Shown here one piece after another: positions 33,082-43,719 of a stretch of DNA of 64,000 bases. The notes beneath the pieces were generated by a model that was given only the letters and a program-made list of their open reading frames with translations, ran no database searches and had not been told where the DNA came from. The stretch covers positions 310,001-374,000 of the forward strand of contig NZ_BBMA01000002.1 of assembly GCF_000971215.1 (NCBI RefSeq), in the 5' to 3' direction. Both the position numbers and the translations under genes were made by a program. This DNA is from Demequina silvatica. Lineage in GTDB: Bacteria > Actinomycetota > Actinomycetes > Actinomycetales > Demequinaceae. Within the stretch, counting starts at the first letter, position 1. Every line of letters starts with the position of its first letter.

Positions 33082-33762
33082 ATGTCCCCCCACGAGCTCG
33101 ACAACCCGGCCTTCCACGCGCTGTCCGGCGCGCACCGTCCCCTCGCGATCCGCCGCGGCGAGGCCGCGCGCTACCGCCCCACCGTCGCCCCGTTCGGCGC
33201 GCTGCCTCCCGAGCCCACCGCCGCGGACTGGGAGGACCTCGCCGCAGTCGCCGGGGATGACGAGCTCATCCTCTTCGGGCTCCCGGTCGAGGTCGCGGAC
33301 GGCTGGGAGGAGCTCGGGCGCTTCGACGTGGTGCAGATGACCGCGCCCGACGGCTTCGGGCGCGCCCACCCGGACGTGGTCCGCCTCACCGCGGAGGACG
33401 CGTCCGCGATGGTCGACCTGGTGGCGGAGGCGCAGCCCGGCCCCTTCTCCTCCGAGACCCACCTCACGGGCGCCTACTACGGCGTCAAGGAGGACGGACG
33501 GCTGGTCGCGATGGCCGGCGAGCGGCTCACCACGCCCGGCTGGACCGAGATCAGCGCCGTGTGCACGCGCGACACGCATCGCGGCCGCGGCCTCGCGACG
33601 CGCCTCATGGAGGCGGTGGCGCACGGCGTCCACGAGGCGGGGCGACGCCCGTTCCTCCACACGGGCGCGGGCAACACGACGGCGCTCCGCCTGTACGAGC
33701 ACCTGGGCTTCACGCGCCGCGAGACCGCCAACGTGGTGCAGCGGGTGCGGGTCGCAAGGTAG
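33082..33762 (+). CDS. GNAT-family N-acetyltransferase
   Basis: This 226-aa protein has the acetyl-CoA-binding motif A, ICTRDTHRGRGLATRLM-like (about residues 156-172), and the ALRLYEHLGF segment near the C-terminus, as in the FR47-like GNAT group. The N-terminal half is a second, divergent GNAT-like domain. Substrate unknown. The box GAGAAT (33070-33075) lies 6 nt before the ATG, consistent with a leaderless message. No operon partner. Confidence 0.88.
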   Translation: MSPHELDNPAFHALSGAHRPLAIRRGEAARYRPTVAPFGALPPEPTAADWEDLAAVAGDDELILFGLPVEVADGWEELGRFDVVQMTAPDGFGRAHPDVVRLTAEDASAMVDLVAEAQPGPFSSETHLTGAYYGVKEDGRLVAMAGERLTTPGWTEISAVCTRDTHRGRGLATRLMEAVAHGVHEAGRRPFLHTGAGNTTALRLYEHLGFTRRETANVVQRVRVAR

Positions 33763-33777
33763 CCGCGCACACGCCCG

Positions 33778-34236
33778 TCAGCAGTCGCAGGCGATCCTCG
33801 CGCCCGCCGCGGGCAGCGGAGACGTGAGCGGGTCCACGGGATAGGTCGCGTCGACGGCCTCACCGTCCGTCCCGACCGCGTCGACGGGCAGGCCCTCGCG
33901 CGCCCAGTACTCGAAGCCGCCGATCATCTCCTGCACCGCGTAGCCGAGTTCGGTGATGATCAGCCCCGCGCGCGTCGCGCCGTTGCACCCGGGTCCCCAG
34001 CAGTACACGACGAACCTGGTGTCCGCCGCATACTCCGCCGGGATCCGCGCGGGCATGTCGGGCTTGGGCAGGTGGATCGCGCCGCGCGCGTGGCCCTGAT
34101 CCCACGCCTCCTGGCTGCGCGTGTCGATGAGCACGAACCCCGGGTCGCCGCCGTCGAGCGCCGCGTGGACGTCCGAGACGTCCGTCTCGAACGCGAGCTT
34201 GGCGGCGAAGTGGGCGCGGGCGGCGGCGAGATCCAT
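33778..34236 (-). CDS. Rhodanese-like domain protein
   Basis: This 152-aa single rhodanese domain has the catalytic cysteine loop YCWGPGCNGATRAG (about residues 98-111), the DTRSQEAWDQGHARGAIHLP element (about 37-56) and the FEYWAREGLPV end. It probably acts as a sulfurtransferase or persulfide carrier. On the minus strand TAGGCT (34248-34243) is 6 nt before the ATG, so it is leaderless. It converges with the acetyltransferase gene and is divergent from the DnaK operon. Confidence 0.92.
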   Translation of the reverse strand: MDLAAARAHFAAKLAFETDVSDVHAALDGGDPGFVLIDTRSQEAWDQGHARGAIHLPKPDMPARIPAEYAADTRFVVYCWGPGCNGATRAGLIITELGYAVQEMIGGFEYWAREGLPVDAVGTDGEAVDATYPVDPLTSPLPAAGARIACDC

Positions 34237-34249
34237 GCGGCGAGCCTAG

Positions 34250-34259
34250 GGACGATGCG
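34250..34259 (+). repeat. Intergenic GGACGATGCG word
   Basis: Exact copy directly upstream of the rhodanese -10 box, in the divergent gap before dnaK. Confidence 0.8.
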
Positions 34260-34296
34260 CGGGTCCAGTCGAGATCCCGGCGGCACCTCCTGAGAA

Positions 34297-34317
34297 CTTG
34301 AGCAGAGTTCGCTCAAC
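34297..34317. promoter_or_regulatory. HAIR operator 1 (HspR site)
   Basis: CTTGAGC-N7-GCTCAAC matches the HspR-associated inverted repeat CTTGAGT-N7-ACTCAAG with two changes. It lies 16 bp upstream of the dnaK -35 box. Confidence 0.88.
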
Positions 34318-34332
34318 TTTCGCCCGCCCGGC

Positions 34333-34361
34333 TTGACACGCCCCGGGGCGCGACATAAGTT
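34333..34361 (+). promoter_or_regulatory. dnaK operon promoter
   Basis: TTGACA (34333-34338), a 17-bp spacer and TAAGTT (34356-34361) form a near-consensus sigma-A promoter. It is flanked by two HAIR operators, the second overlapping the -10 end. Confidence 0.88.
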
Positions 34362-34379
34362 GAGTCTCAGTCGCTCAAC
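34359..34379. promoter_or_regulatory. HAIR operator 2 (HspR site)
   Basis: GTTGAGT-N7-GCTCAAC overlaps the -10 box and predicted transcription start of the dnaK promoter, so bound HspR would block initiation. Confidence 0.9.
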
Positions 34380-34399
34380 TACTGGAGGAAGAGACAGAC

Positions 34400-36253
<1,854 letters not shown>

Positions 36254-36329
36254 CGGCACGACGGCGGGCGTGCGGAGCGGGGTCGCAGGACACCGCACCG
36301 CCGCCCGCCGTCTCCGCATGGAGGCGAGC

Positions 36330-36881
36330 ATGACCGAGAACCAGAACCCCACCCCCGACGAGCCTCAGGACGACGCGATGGCGCAGGCCGAGCGCATCCT
36401 CAACGAGGCGGCGTCCGACATCGAGGCCGACGAGCAGGGCGCGGACACCGCGCTCGACCAGGCGGAGCTCAAGGCCGCCGAGCACCTCGCGGACCTGCAG
36501 CGGCTGCAGGCCGAGTACGTCAACTACCGCAAGCGCGTGGACCGCGACCGCGAGCTGATCGGCACCAACGCGACCGCGAAGGCCATCGAGGCGCTCATCC
36601 CGGCGCTCGACGACATCGCCGCCGCGCGCGAGCACGGCGACCTTGTCGACGGCCCGTTCGCGGCCATCGCCGCGAAGCTCGAGGCCGCGCTCGGTGGCCT
36701 CGGCTGGTCCGCCTACGGCGCCGCGGGCGACGTGTTCGACCCGCAGCTCCACGAGGCGCTGATGTCGCAGCCCAGCACCGAGGTGGCGGAGCCCACCGTC
36801 CAGCACGTCGCGCAGCCGGGTCACAAGGTGGGCGAGCGCGTGCTCCGCCCCGCCCGCGTGATCGTCGCGCAGCCCGAGTAG
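36330..36881 (+). CDS. grpE: Nucleotide exchange factor GrpE
   Basis: This 183-aa GrpE has a disordered acidic N-terminus, a long helix (about residues 45-85, with LQAEYVNYRKRVDRDRE) and a C-terminal beta domain ending VGERVLRPARVIVAQPE. It exchanges ADP on DnaK. The ATG at 36330 has GGAGG 5 nt upstream; the in-frame ATG at 36318 overlaps that ribosome site and is less likely. Confidence 0.96.
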   Translation: MTENQNPTPDEPQDDAMAQAERILNEAASDIEADEQGADTALDQAELKAAEHLADLQRLQAEYVNYRKRVDRDRELIGTNATAKAIEALIPALDDIAAAREHGDLVDGPFAAIAAKLEAALGGLGWSAYGAAGDVFDPQLHEALMSQPSTEVAEPTVQHVAQPGHKVGERVLRPARVIVAQPE

Positions 36882-36898
36882 GGACGGAGGGGGACGCC

Positions 36899-37867
36899 AT
36901 GGCCAGCCAGGACTGGTTCAACAAGGACTTCTATAAGGCGCTGGGCGTCTCCAAGGACGCCACCCAGGACGACATCAAGAAGGCGTACCGCCGCCTCGCC
37001 CGCGACCTGCACCCGGACCGCAATCCCGACGACTCATCGGCGGAGCAGCGGTTCAAGGACGTGGGCGAGGCGTACGCCGTCCTCTCGAACGAGGACGACC
37101 GCCGCCAGTACGACCAGATCCGCGCGATGGGCGGCGGCGCCCGCTTCCAGGCCGGCGGCCCCGGCGGCGGCTCGGGCAGCTTCGAGGACATGTTCGGCGG
37201 GATGTTCGGCGGCGGCGCCCCCGGCGGCGGCAACGTCCGCTTCCAGACCGGCGGTGGCGGCGGCTTCGAGGACATCCTCGGCGGCATCTTCGGTGGCGGC
37301 GGCTTCAACCGCGGCCCGCAGAAGGGCGGCGACCTCGCCGCCGCGGTCGAGGTGTCCTTCCGCCAGGCGGCCGAGGGCGCGACCGTGACGCTCGGCACCG
37401 ACGGCGGACGCCTCTCCACCCGCCTCCCCGTGGGCGTGAAGGACGGCCAGCGGATCCGGGTGCCCGGCAAGGGCCGCCCGGGTACCAACGGCGGACCCAA
37501 CGGCGACCTGCTCCTCACGGTGCACGTGCAGCCCCACCCGGTGTTCACCACCGACGGGCTCAACCTGCGCATGAAGCTGCCGGTGCGGTTCGACGAGGCC
37601 GCGCTCGGCGCGCAGGTCGAGGTCCCCACGCTCACCGGCGACACCGTCAAGGTGAAGGTGCCGCAGGGCACGCAGTCCGGCACCACGCTCCGCGTGAAGG
37701 GCCGCGGCCTCACCTCGAAGAAGGGCACCGGCGACCTGCTGGTCACCGTCGAGGTCGCCGTGCCGCACAAGCTGTCGCGCCACGCGAAGAAGGCGGTCGA
37801 GGCGCTCGCCGAGCAGCTGGGCGAGCAGGACCCGCGCGAGCACCTCTACAAGGACGCCGCACGGTAG
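36899..37867 (+). CDS. dnaJ: DnaJ-type co-chaperone without zinc finger
   Basis: This 322-aa J-protein has a J-domain (about residues 9-75) with the HPD motif, a long Gly/Phe-rich linker (about 80-140) and the two C-terminal substrate domains. The four CXXCXGXG zinc repeats are absent, so this is type II (CbpA-like), as for the operon-linked DnaJ of some actinobacteria. A canonical zinc-containing DnaJ is expected elsewhere in the genome. It stimulates DnaK ATPase. A GGAGGGGG ribosome site is present, 17 nt after grpE. Confidence 0.94.
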   Translation: MASQDWFNKDFYKALGVSKDATQDDIKKAYRRLARDLHPDRNPDDSSAEQRFKDVGEAYAVLSNEDDRRQYDQIRAMGGGARFQAGGPGGGSGSFEDMFGGMFGGGAPGGGNVRFQTGGGGGFEDILGGIFGGGGFNRGPQKGGDLAAAVEVSFRQAAEGATVTLGTDGGRLSTRLPVGVKDGQRIRVPGKGRPGTNGGPNGDLLLTVHVQPHPVFTTDGLNLRMKLPVRFDEAALGAQVEVPTLTGDTVKVKVPQGTQSGTTLRVKGRGLTSKKGTGDLLVTVEVAVPHKLSRHAKKAVEALAEQLGEQDPREHLYKDAAR

Positions 37868-37922
37868 GCCTCACACCAGGGAGAACGCACGCCCGCTAGC
37901 GTGGGCGCGAGGGAGGTGGACC

Positions 37923-38336
37923 ATGGAGCAGCCAGATGTCGACGAGCCGGTGTTCCTCATCTCCGCTGCCGCGGAGCTCGCGGGCATGCACGCCCAGACG
38001 CTCCGGCAGTACGACCGCCTGGGCCTGGTGGTCCCCCGCCGTCGCCCCGGCGGCGGCCGCCGCTACTCGCTGCGCGACGTCGCGACGCTGCGCGAGATCC
38101 AGCGCATGAGCCAGGACGAGGGCATCAACCTCGCCGGCATCAAGCGGATCCTGCACCTGTCCCACGAGGTTCAGCGGCTCGAGCGCGAGGTCGAGCGCCT
38201 GCGCCCGCGCGCCGACACGGGGTCCCGCATCTTCACCACGGGCCCCACGGGCAACGTGGTGATCGTGGAGCGCGGGCGTCGCGTGCGGCGCGACGAGGGC
38301 CGCGCGGTGGTCGTGTGGACCGGGGTGCGCGAGTAG
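37923..38336 (+). CDS. hspR: Heat-shock repressor HspR (MerR family)
   Basis: This 137-aa MerR-type protein has a winged HTH (ISAAAELAGMHAQTLRQYDR, about residues 13-32; GGRRYSLRDV in the wing), then a coiled coil and basic tail. The HAQTLRQYDR helix is diagnostic of HspR. It closes the operon it represses through the two HAIR sites before dnaK. The 55-bp gap after dnaJ holds an 8-nt-loop GCCC/GGGC repeat and a GGGAGG ribosome site. Confidence 0.96.
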   Translation: MEQPDVDEPVFLISAAAELAGMHAQTLRQYDRLGLVVPRRRPGGGRRYSLRDVATLREIQRMSQDEGINLAGIKRILHLSHEVQRLEREVERLRPRADTGSRIFTTGPTGNVVIVERGRRVRRDEGRAVVVWTGVRE

Positions 38337-38355
38337 CGGACCCCGCTCGGGTCTC

Positions 38356-38967
38356 CTAGCCGGCGATGTCCATGCTGGCGCGCGCCAGCTCGTGGTCGAT
38401 CACCACGGACACCTCGGAGGCGTCGAACGCCGCGATGTCGGCGGTCGCGTACGCCTGGCGCAGCAGCTCGACCGCGACGTGACCGTGGGTGAACGCCCAC
38501 AGGCGCGTCGCCGAGTCGTGCCACGCCGTCGGGTCCGCGTCGGCCGAGTCGAGCGCGGAGGCCACGCGGGCACGATGTGCGTAGAAGGTCTCCCAGGTGC
38601 GCTCGCGGGTGCTCTCCGACGGCTCGTAGCCGGCGATCGCGGGAGCGAACATGGTCTGGAACTGCGCAGGAGAGGCGAAGGCCCACGCCTGGTAGGCCTC
38701 GGCGGTCGCCACCAGTCCGTCGCGGCCTCCGCCGCTGGCGTCCCACGCCGCCGCCAGCGACTGGTCGAGCGCGTCGAAGCCGGATTCGACCACGGCGTCG
38801 ATGAGTCCCGACTTGCCGCTGAAGTGGGTGTACACGCCCATGGTGGAGCACCCGGCGGCCTTCGCGACGGCCCTCACCGTCAGCGCGCTCGCGCCCTGCT
38901 CCGCGATGATCGTGAGAGCGCTCCCAAGGAGTCGGGCGCGGAGGTCGGTGACAGGGGCTTCGAGCAT
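38356..38967 (-). CDS. TetR-family transcriptional regulator
   Basis: This 203-aa regulator has an N-terminal TetR HTH (GASALTVRAVAKAAGCSTMGVYTHFSGKSGL, about residues 25-55) and a C-terminal ligand domain of the WHG/TetR_C_33 type (WAFTHGHVAVELLRQ). Ligand and targets are unknown; no transporter is adjacent. On the minus strand TATCAT (38980-38975) is 7 nt before the ATG, predicting a leaderless mRNA. Confidence 0.92.
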   Translation of the reverse strand: MLEAPVTDLRARLLGSALTIIAEQGASALTVRAVAKAAGCSTMGVYTHFSGKSGLIDAVVESGFDALDQSLAAAWDASGGGRDGLVATAEAYQAWAFASPAQFQTMFAPAIAGYEPSESTRERTWETFYAHRARVASALDSADADPTAWHDSATRLWAFTHGHVAVELLRQAYATADIAAFDASEVSVVIDHELARASMDIAG

Positions 38968-39053
38968 GGGTTAAATGATAAGTGAACGGCGTACATTCGG
39001 TGACCCTCAAACCGAACCCGTTGCTCGGGTGAGCCGACTGCGGCCGGCCCCCG

Positions 39054-39063
39054 CGCATCGTCC
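39054..39063 (-). repeat. Intergenic GGACGATGCG word
   Basis: Exact copy in the 178-bp gap between the TetR gene start and the gene ending at 39146. I recognise nothing else there apart from a CCGGCC/GGCCGG repeat near 39100 that could be a terminator. Confidence 0.8.
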
Positions 39064-39145
39064 CTCAGACGTCACGCGAAGGCCGGCCACGTGCGACGAG
39101 GGGCCGGCACCGCCCTCAGCTCGGTACCGGCCCCTCGTTCCCCCC

Positions 39146-39919
39146 TCAGCGGTGGAGTGAATCCACCAGCTCGACCGCGTACTCGTGGAGGTCCGGAAGG
39201 GACTCGATCCACACGCGCGGCGGCTGCCGCATGAGGTTGCCGACGCGCATCTGCACGGCGCGTCGGGAGATGTGGTCGCGGAGCTCGGCGACGCCGCGGC
39301 CCATGTCGGGACCGCGCTCGACGAGCACCGCGTACAGGCCATCGGCGAGGCGGGCCATCGGGTGGCCCTTGCCGTAGGCGTCGCGGAGCGACTGGCCGAT
39401 GGCGGCGTTCCTGGCCATCCGCTGCCACGGGTCGGTGTCCGCCGCGGCGACGTCGACCAGCACCAGCGCGTGGGTGCCGCTCACGGTCATCCCGTCACGC
39501 TCGGCCGTGCCGTACACCTCGCCCAGGCGGGCGACCAGGTAGTCGTTGCTGCCGAGCCCCGACTCCGGGTCGTTCATGACGGGCTCGACGCGCGCGGCGG
39601 CGTCGCCCTCGGTCCAGCCCTCGCACAGCGCGCGGATGGAGCGGATGGGAGCGGCCTCGTAGCCGGCGGCGCGGAACAGCACCGCCATGTCGTCGATGGC
39701 CTCGGTGATGCCCACGCCGGCGAGCGCACGGGCGTGGCCCAGGCGGTACGCGGCGGGCGACGTGTCGAGCCGGCCCTCGAGGGCCTCGGCGAGCGCCTCC
39801 GCGGCGGGGGTGAACCAGTCGCCGGGACGGCGCCACACCGTCCCGATGCTCGCGGCCTCCCAACGGCGCAGCAGCGGCATGGCGGGAGCTGCACCCGGGA
39901 CGTTCACCTCGCTTGTCAT
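39146..39919 (-). CDS. Uncharacterised protein with a degenerate GGDEF-like domain
   Basis: This 257-aa protein starts with the ATG at 39919. Residues about 150-225 (HALVLVDVAAADTDPWQRMA then ALRDAYGKGHPMARLADGLYAVLVERG-like order) follow the strand and helix pattern of diguanylate cyclases, but the GGDEF signature is replaced by ARLADGLYAV. It is therefore unlikely to make cyclic di-GMP. The N-terminal half has WTEGDAAARVEP and no domain I can name. It is divergent from the large sigma-fusion gene (162-bp gap), so the two may share regulation. Confidence 0.7.
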   Translation of the reverse strand: MTSEVNVPGAAPAMPLLRRWEAASIGTVWRRPGDWFTPAAEALAEALEGRLDTSPAAYRLGHARALAGVGITEAIDDMAVLFRAAGYEAAPIRSIRALCEGWTEGDAAARVEPVMNDPESGLGSNDYLVARLGEVYGTAERDGMTVSGTHALVLVDVAAADTDPWQRMARNAAIGQSLRDAYGKGHPMARLADGLYAVLVERGPDMGRGVAELRDHISRRAVQMRVGNLMRQPPRVWIESLPDLHEYAVELVDSLHR

Positions 39920-40081
39920 GCCCCATGAGAGGGGGCCATGACGGTGTGATGACGCGACTTCCGGAACTTTTTTTCTGAGAACCCGGATCTCGAAGTGTGA
40001 CAAACCCCTCACGGTGCTTGTACGCCCCCACCGCACCAGGAAGAATGCCCCTACTGATCCGGCTACAGGAGTGAGCACGGA

Positions 40082-43081
40082 ATGTCGCAGGAGGCGCTGT
40101 CGCTCTGGACGGAGACGTCCAGCGACCCAGAGCTGATCGCCGGCGTACGCGCGGGCGACCCGGCTGCCTTCGGCGTGCTCTACGAGCGTCACGCTGACGC
40201 CGCGCGCAAGGTCGCGTTCCAGTACACGAACACCGCGGCGGACGCGGAAGACGTGGTCTCCGAGGCGTTCTCGCGGATCCTCCGTGCGCTCCAGCAGGGC
40301 GACGGTCCGGACCTGGCCTTCCGCGCGTACCTGTTCACCATCGTGCGCCGCACGGGCCTCGACATCATCGAGAAGGCGAATCGCGCGCGCCCGCGCGACG
40401 ACATGTCGCCGTTCGAGTCCGCGATCGGATACGAGGCGGGTTCGGACGAGCCCGCTCTCGAGTCGTTCGAGCAGTCCATGGTCGCGGACGCGTTCCGGTC
40501 GCTCCCCGAGCGCTGGCGCGCGGTGCTCTGGTACACGGAGATCGAGAAGAAGAGCCCCAAGGACATCGCGCCGCTGCTGGGTCTGTCCGCCAACGGCGTG
40601 GCCGCCCTCGCGTACCGCGCCCGTGAGGCCCTCCGCCAGGCCTACCTCCAGCAGCACCTCAACGTCGCCGACACCGTGAACTGCCTCGAGGCGAACGCGC
40701 AGCTCGGCTCGTACGTGCGCGGCGGGCTGAGCAAGCGCGAGCACACGCGCGTCGATGACCACGTGCGCAACTGCGACAAGTGCGCCGCGCTCGTGGCGGA
40801 GCTCGAGGACGTCAACCGTGGCCTGCGGGCCGTGGTCGCGCCGCTGTTCCTGGGCCTGCTCGGCGTCAAGGCGCTCGAGGGCGGTCTGCCCGTGGGCGGC
40901 GCGCTCGGCGAGGGCGCCGTCGCCGCCTCCTCCACCGCGAGCGCCGCGGGCACCGCGACCGCGGCCGGTGGCGCCTCGGTCACCAGCATCGGCGGAGGCG
41001 CCGCCGCGGGAGGCATCGCGGCGATCGCGAACGCCGTCGCGGCGATCGCTCTGCCCGCCGCCGCGACCATCGGCGTGGTGTCGCTCATCGCGACCGGCGC
41101 CAGCGTCTTCGGGATCATCGGCGAGTCCGACAGCGGAGACGCCGGCACGCAGGCTGCCGAGCTCACCCCCTCCGACACCGGGGACGATGCGGCGGCCGGC
41201 GGCGCGACCGCCTCACCGAGCCCGTCGGACGAGTCGGGCGAGGACGCCGGAGCGCCGGGCGAGGAGCCCGTCGACGAGACGAGCGAGATCCCTGCGGGTG
41301 ACGCCTCCGAGGCCCCGGTCGACGATCTCGCAGGGCTGCCTGTGTACGCGCCGCCGGTGGTCGACGACGCTGGGACGGACGAGGGGGCGACCGGCACCGA
41401 CGGTCAGGACCCGGACGGTTCCGCCGGTGGCGGTTCCAACGGTGGCGGCGGTTCCAACGGTGGCGGCGGTTCCAACGGTGGCGGCGGTTCCAACGGTGGT
41501 GGCGGTTCCAACGGCGGCGACGGTGGCGACGGTGGCGGCGGCGACGGTGGCGGTGACGGTGGCGGTGACGGTGGCGACGGTGGCGGTGACGGTGGCGGTG
41601 ACGGTGGCGGCGACGGTGGCGGCGACGGTGGCGGCGACGGTGGCGGCGACGGTGGCGGCGACCCCACCCCGCGCACGGCTCTCTCGATCGCCGCTCCCCC
41701 GCTCAACTTCCTGACGATCTCCCGCAACGCTCCCGCGGTCTCCATGGACCTGAGCAACGGCGGCGAGGACGCGGCCGAGGACGTGACCGCGAGCATCGTG
41801 CTGCCCGAGGGCCTCACGTTCTCCGCCCCCGCGGGCGGCGGTGGCGGATCGACGCCGCTGAGCACCGACGCGTTGAACGCGTACCTCGAGTTCGCCTTCG
41901 CGTCCGCGGTGACCGTCGGCGACTGGACCTGCGAGGTCTCGAACGACCGCCGCGAGGTCGAGTGCACGCTCGACTCGCTCGGCGCCGGCTCCTCCACCGC
42001 GATCGACCTCGACCTCAGCGCGATCACCGCGGCGCAGGAGCTCGCGGACGACGCCGTGACCGTGTTCAGCGCCTCGTCGGGCGACGACTCGGTGACCTTC
42101 AGTGTCCGCACCGCGCTCGAGGCGGCGGATGACCCGGACCTCGACCCCGACTGGGAGGGCACGGGCCGGGTGGCCGCGACCGTGGTCGGCTCCCCGCTGC
42201 TCGGCTGCGACCTCGCGGTGCGCGAGTGCCAGCAGGTGATGTCCTTCACCGGCTCCGACGCGAACGACCGCTACGACAACGACACCCAGGTGATGCGCCC
42301 GCTGAACCTCGCGGGAGGGGCCACCAGCTCGGCGGAGACGGTGCTCGACACCGACCTCATGCCCGCGGGCTCGAACGTGCTGAGCGCGACCCTCACGTGG
42401 TCCGCGAACCGCAGCTTCCTCAACGGCTGGACCGGCGACCTCGCCGATGCCCGCCTCCGCGCACCGGGCGGCGACTACGTCGACATCACCGCGGACGAGG
42501 TCGAGACCAGCACGGACCTCGGCTACCTCTACTACCAGGCGAGCGCCGACATCACCGACCTGGTCGCTGCCGGCGGCAACGGCGGCTACGCGCTCGCCGA
42601 CATCGCCCTGCCCGCCAACTACTGGTCGCTCTGGGGCAACTACTACGCGGGCTTCGCGATCACCATCGTCTACGAGAACGAGGACCTCCCCGAGTCCGAG
42701 GTCGTGGTCCTCGACGGCTCGCACTGGCTGTTCGACTCGCAGGTCGACATCCCGTTCCACACCGACGGCGGCGCTCGCGTGAGCCTCGGCCTGGTGGCCT
42801 TCGAGGGCGACCGCGGAAAGCACGACAACCGCATCTCGATCGACGGCGACACCCTCCTGCCGCAGGGCTGGAACGGCAAGAACATCGTGGGCGCCAACTC
42901 CGGTAACGCCGCGGACTCCACGGCGTTCGGCTCGGCGTTCGGCAACTCGCTGGGCACCGACGCGAAGCTCTTCAAGTCCAAGAAGGTGGGCGCGGGCGAC
43001 CACACCGTGCAGCTCTACAGCGGGCGGGCGGACGCGATCCTGGTGAACTCGATCGTGCTCACCATCACGCCGGACAAGTAG
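40082..43081 (+). CDS. Membrane-spanning sigma factor/anti-sigma/extracellular domain fusion
   Basis: This 999-aa protein starts with ECF sigma regions 2 (about residues 24-100, AGDPAAFGVLYERHADAARK) and 4 (about 135-190, LPERWRAVLWYTEIEKKSPK). A zinc-finger anti-sigma domain follows, with HVRNCDKC (His227, Cys231, Cys234). Next come hydrophobic segments (about 251-265 and 318-346), an acidic Ser/Pro/Asp stalk (350-446), a glycine repeat (447-528: five SNGGGG units, then many GDGG units) and a beta-rich C-terminal domain (530-999). The C-terminal domain contains a repeated-sandwich surface module of the DUF3344 kind. The layout matches ECF groups with C-terminal anti-sigma and carbohydrate- or surface-sensing extensions. 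Likely controlled by cleavage that frees the sigma part. Confidence 0.88.
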   Translation: MSQEALSLWTETSSDPELIAGVRAGDPAAFGVLYERHADAARKVAFQYTNTAADAEDVVSEAFSRILRALQQGDGPDLAFRAYLFTIVRRTGLDIIEKANRARPRDDMSPFESAIGYEAGSDEPALESFEQSMVADAFRSLPERWRAVLWYTEIEKKSPKDIAPLLGLSANGVAALAYRAREALRQAYLQQHLNVADTVNCLEANAQLGSYVRGGLSKREHTRVDDHVRNCDKCAALVAELEDVNRGLRAVVAPLFLGLLGVKALEGGLPVGGALGEGAVAASSTASAAGTATAAGGASVTSIGGGAAAGGIAAIANAVAAIALPAAATIGVVSLIATGASVFGIIGESDSGDAGTQAAELTPSDTGDDAAAGGATASPSPSDESGEDAGAPGEEPVDETSEIPAGDASEAPVDDLAGLPVYAPPVVDDAGTDEGATGTDGQDPDGSAGGGSNGGGGSNGGGGSNGGGGSNGGGGSNGGDGGDGGGGDGGGDGGGDGGDGGGDGGGDGGGDGGGDGGGDGGGDGGGDPTPRTALSIAAPPLNFLTISRNAPAVSMDLSNGGEDAAEDVTASIVLPEGLTFSAPAGGGGGSTPLSTDALNAYLEFAFASAVTVGDWTCEVSNDRREVECTLDSLGAGSSTAIDLDLSAITAAQELADDAVTVFSASSGDDSVTFSVRTALEAADDPDLDPDWEGTGRVAATVVGSPLLGCDLAVRECQQVMSFTGSDANDRYDNDTQVMRPLNLAGGATSSAETVLDTDLMPAGSNVLSATLTWSANRSFLNGWTGDLADARLRAPGGDYVDITADEVETSTDLGYLYYQASADITDLVAAGGNGGYALADIALPANYWSLWGNYYAGFAITIVYENEDLPESEVVVLDGSHWLFDSQVDIPFHTDGGARVSLGLVAFEGDRGKHDNRISIDGDTLLPQGWNGKNIVGANSGNAADSTAFGSAFGNSLGTDAKLFKSKKVGAGDHTVQLYSGRADAILVNSIVLTITPDK
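41423..41662 (+). repeat. In-frame tandem repeats coding a glycine-rich stalk
   Basis: Five copies of an 18-bp unit (GGTGGCGGCGGTTCCAAC type, to about 41515) are followed by about 145 bp of GGTGGCGAC/GGTGGCGGTGAC units. They encode (SNGGGG)5 and (GDGG)n. All units are multiples of 3, so slippage changes stalk length without frameshift. Confidence 0.93.
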
Positions 43082-43094
43082 GGGCGACCCGCGC

Positions 43095-43703
43095 TCACCG
43101 CGTGGGGTTCGGGCTCCAGTCCATGTCGAGCTGGTGCGCCGTACGGGCGGCGAGGTCCGGCGATGCGATCCGCGCCACCAGGTGCAGCGCCAGGTGCATG
43201 CCGGACGTGAGCCCGCCGCTCGTGAGGACCCGGCCGTTGTCCACCCACCGGACGCCCGCGATCACGGAACCCACCTCCCCGCAGGACGCCAGGTCGCCCA
43301 GGTCCTCAAAGTGGGTGGTGGCCGGCGCATCGTCCAGCAGGCCCGCCCGGGCCAGCAGGAAGGCGCCCGTGCAGACCGAGGCGACCATGCCCGCGCGCTT
43401 CGAGAGGCGCTCGACGGTCTCGATGAGCACCCCGTCCCCCACCGCACAGGCGACGTCGATGGTGCCGGGCACCAGCAGGATGTCGCATGCGTCGATGGCG
43501 TCGGAGTCCGCGAGCCGGGTCAGCGTCATCCCGCCGAACGCGGTGACGTCGCCGCCGCCGGGCGTCGCGAGCGTGACCTCGAACTCGGGCGCGCGGCCCT
43601 CCCGCTGCAGCAGCCGCGACGCCGTGAGGAGCACCTCGTAGGGGCCGCCGGCGTCGATCAGGTCGAAGCCGTCGTACAGCAGGATGAGCGCGCGCGTGGC
43701 CAT
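43095..43703 (-). CDS. DJ-1/PfpI family protein (glutamine amidotransferase-like)
   Basis: This 202-aa protein has the flavodoxin-like DJ-1/PfpI fold with the nucleophile elbow SVCTGAFLLA (Cys about residue 111) and a following His in ATTHFEDL. It resembles the amidase-like domain of GlxA-type AraC regulators but has no DNA-binding domain. A glyoxalase, chaperone or isonitrile hydratase-like role is possible; not decidable here. On the minus strand TACCGT (43715-43710) lies 6 nt before the ATG (leaderless). Confidence 0.9.
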   Translation of the reverse strand: MATRALILLYDGFDLIDAGGPYEVLLTASRLLQREGRAPEFEVTLATPGGGDVTAFGGMTLTRLADSDAIDACDILLVPGTIDVACAVGDGVLIETVERLSKRAGMVASVCTGAFLLARAGLLDDAPATTHFEDLGDLASCGEVGSVIAGVRWVDNGRVLTSGGLTSGMHLALHLVARIASPDLAARTAHQLDMDWSPNPTR

Positions 43704-43719
43704 ACCCTCACGGTAGCGA

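Noticed and set aside
41423-41662. Possible CRISPR array or noncoding satellite
   Set aside because: Units are 9-18 bp without unique spacers, and all are in frame with the flanking coding sequence.
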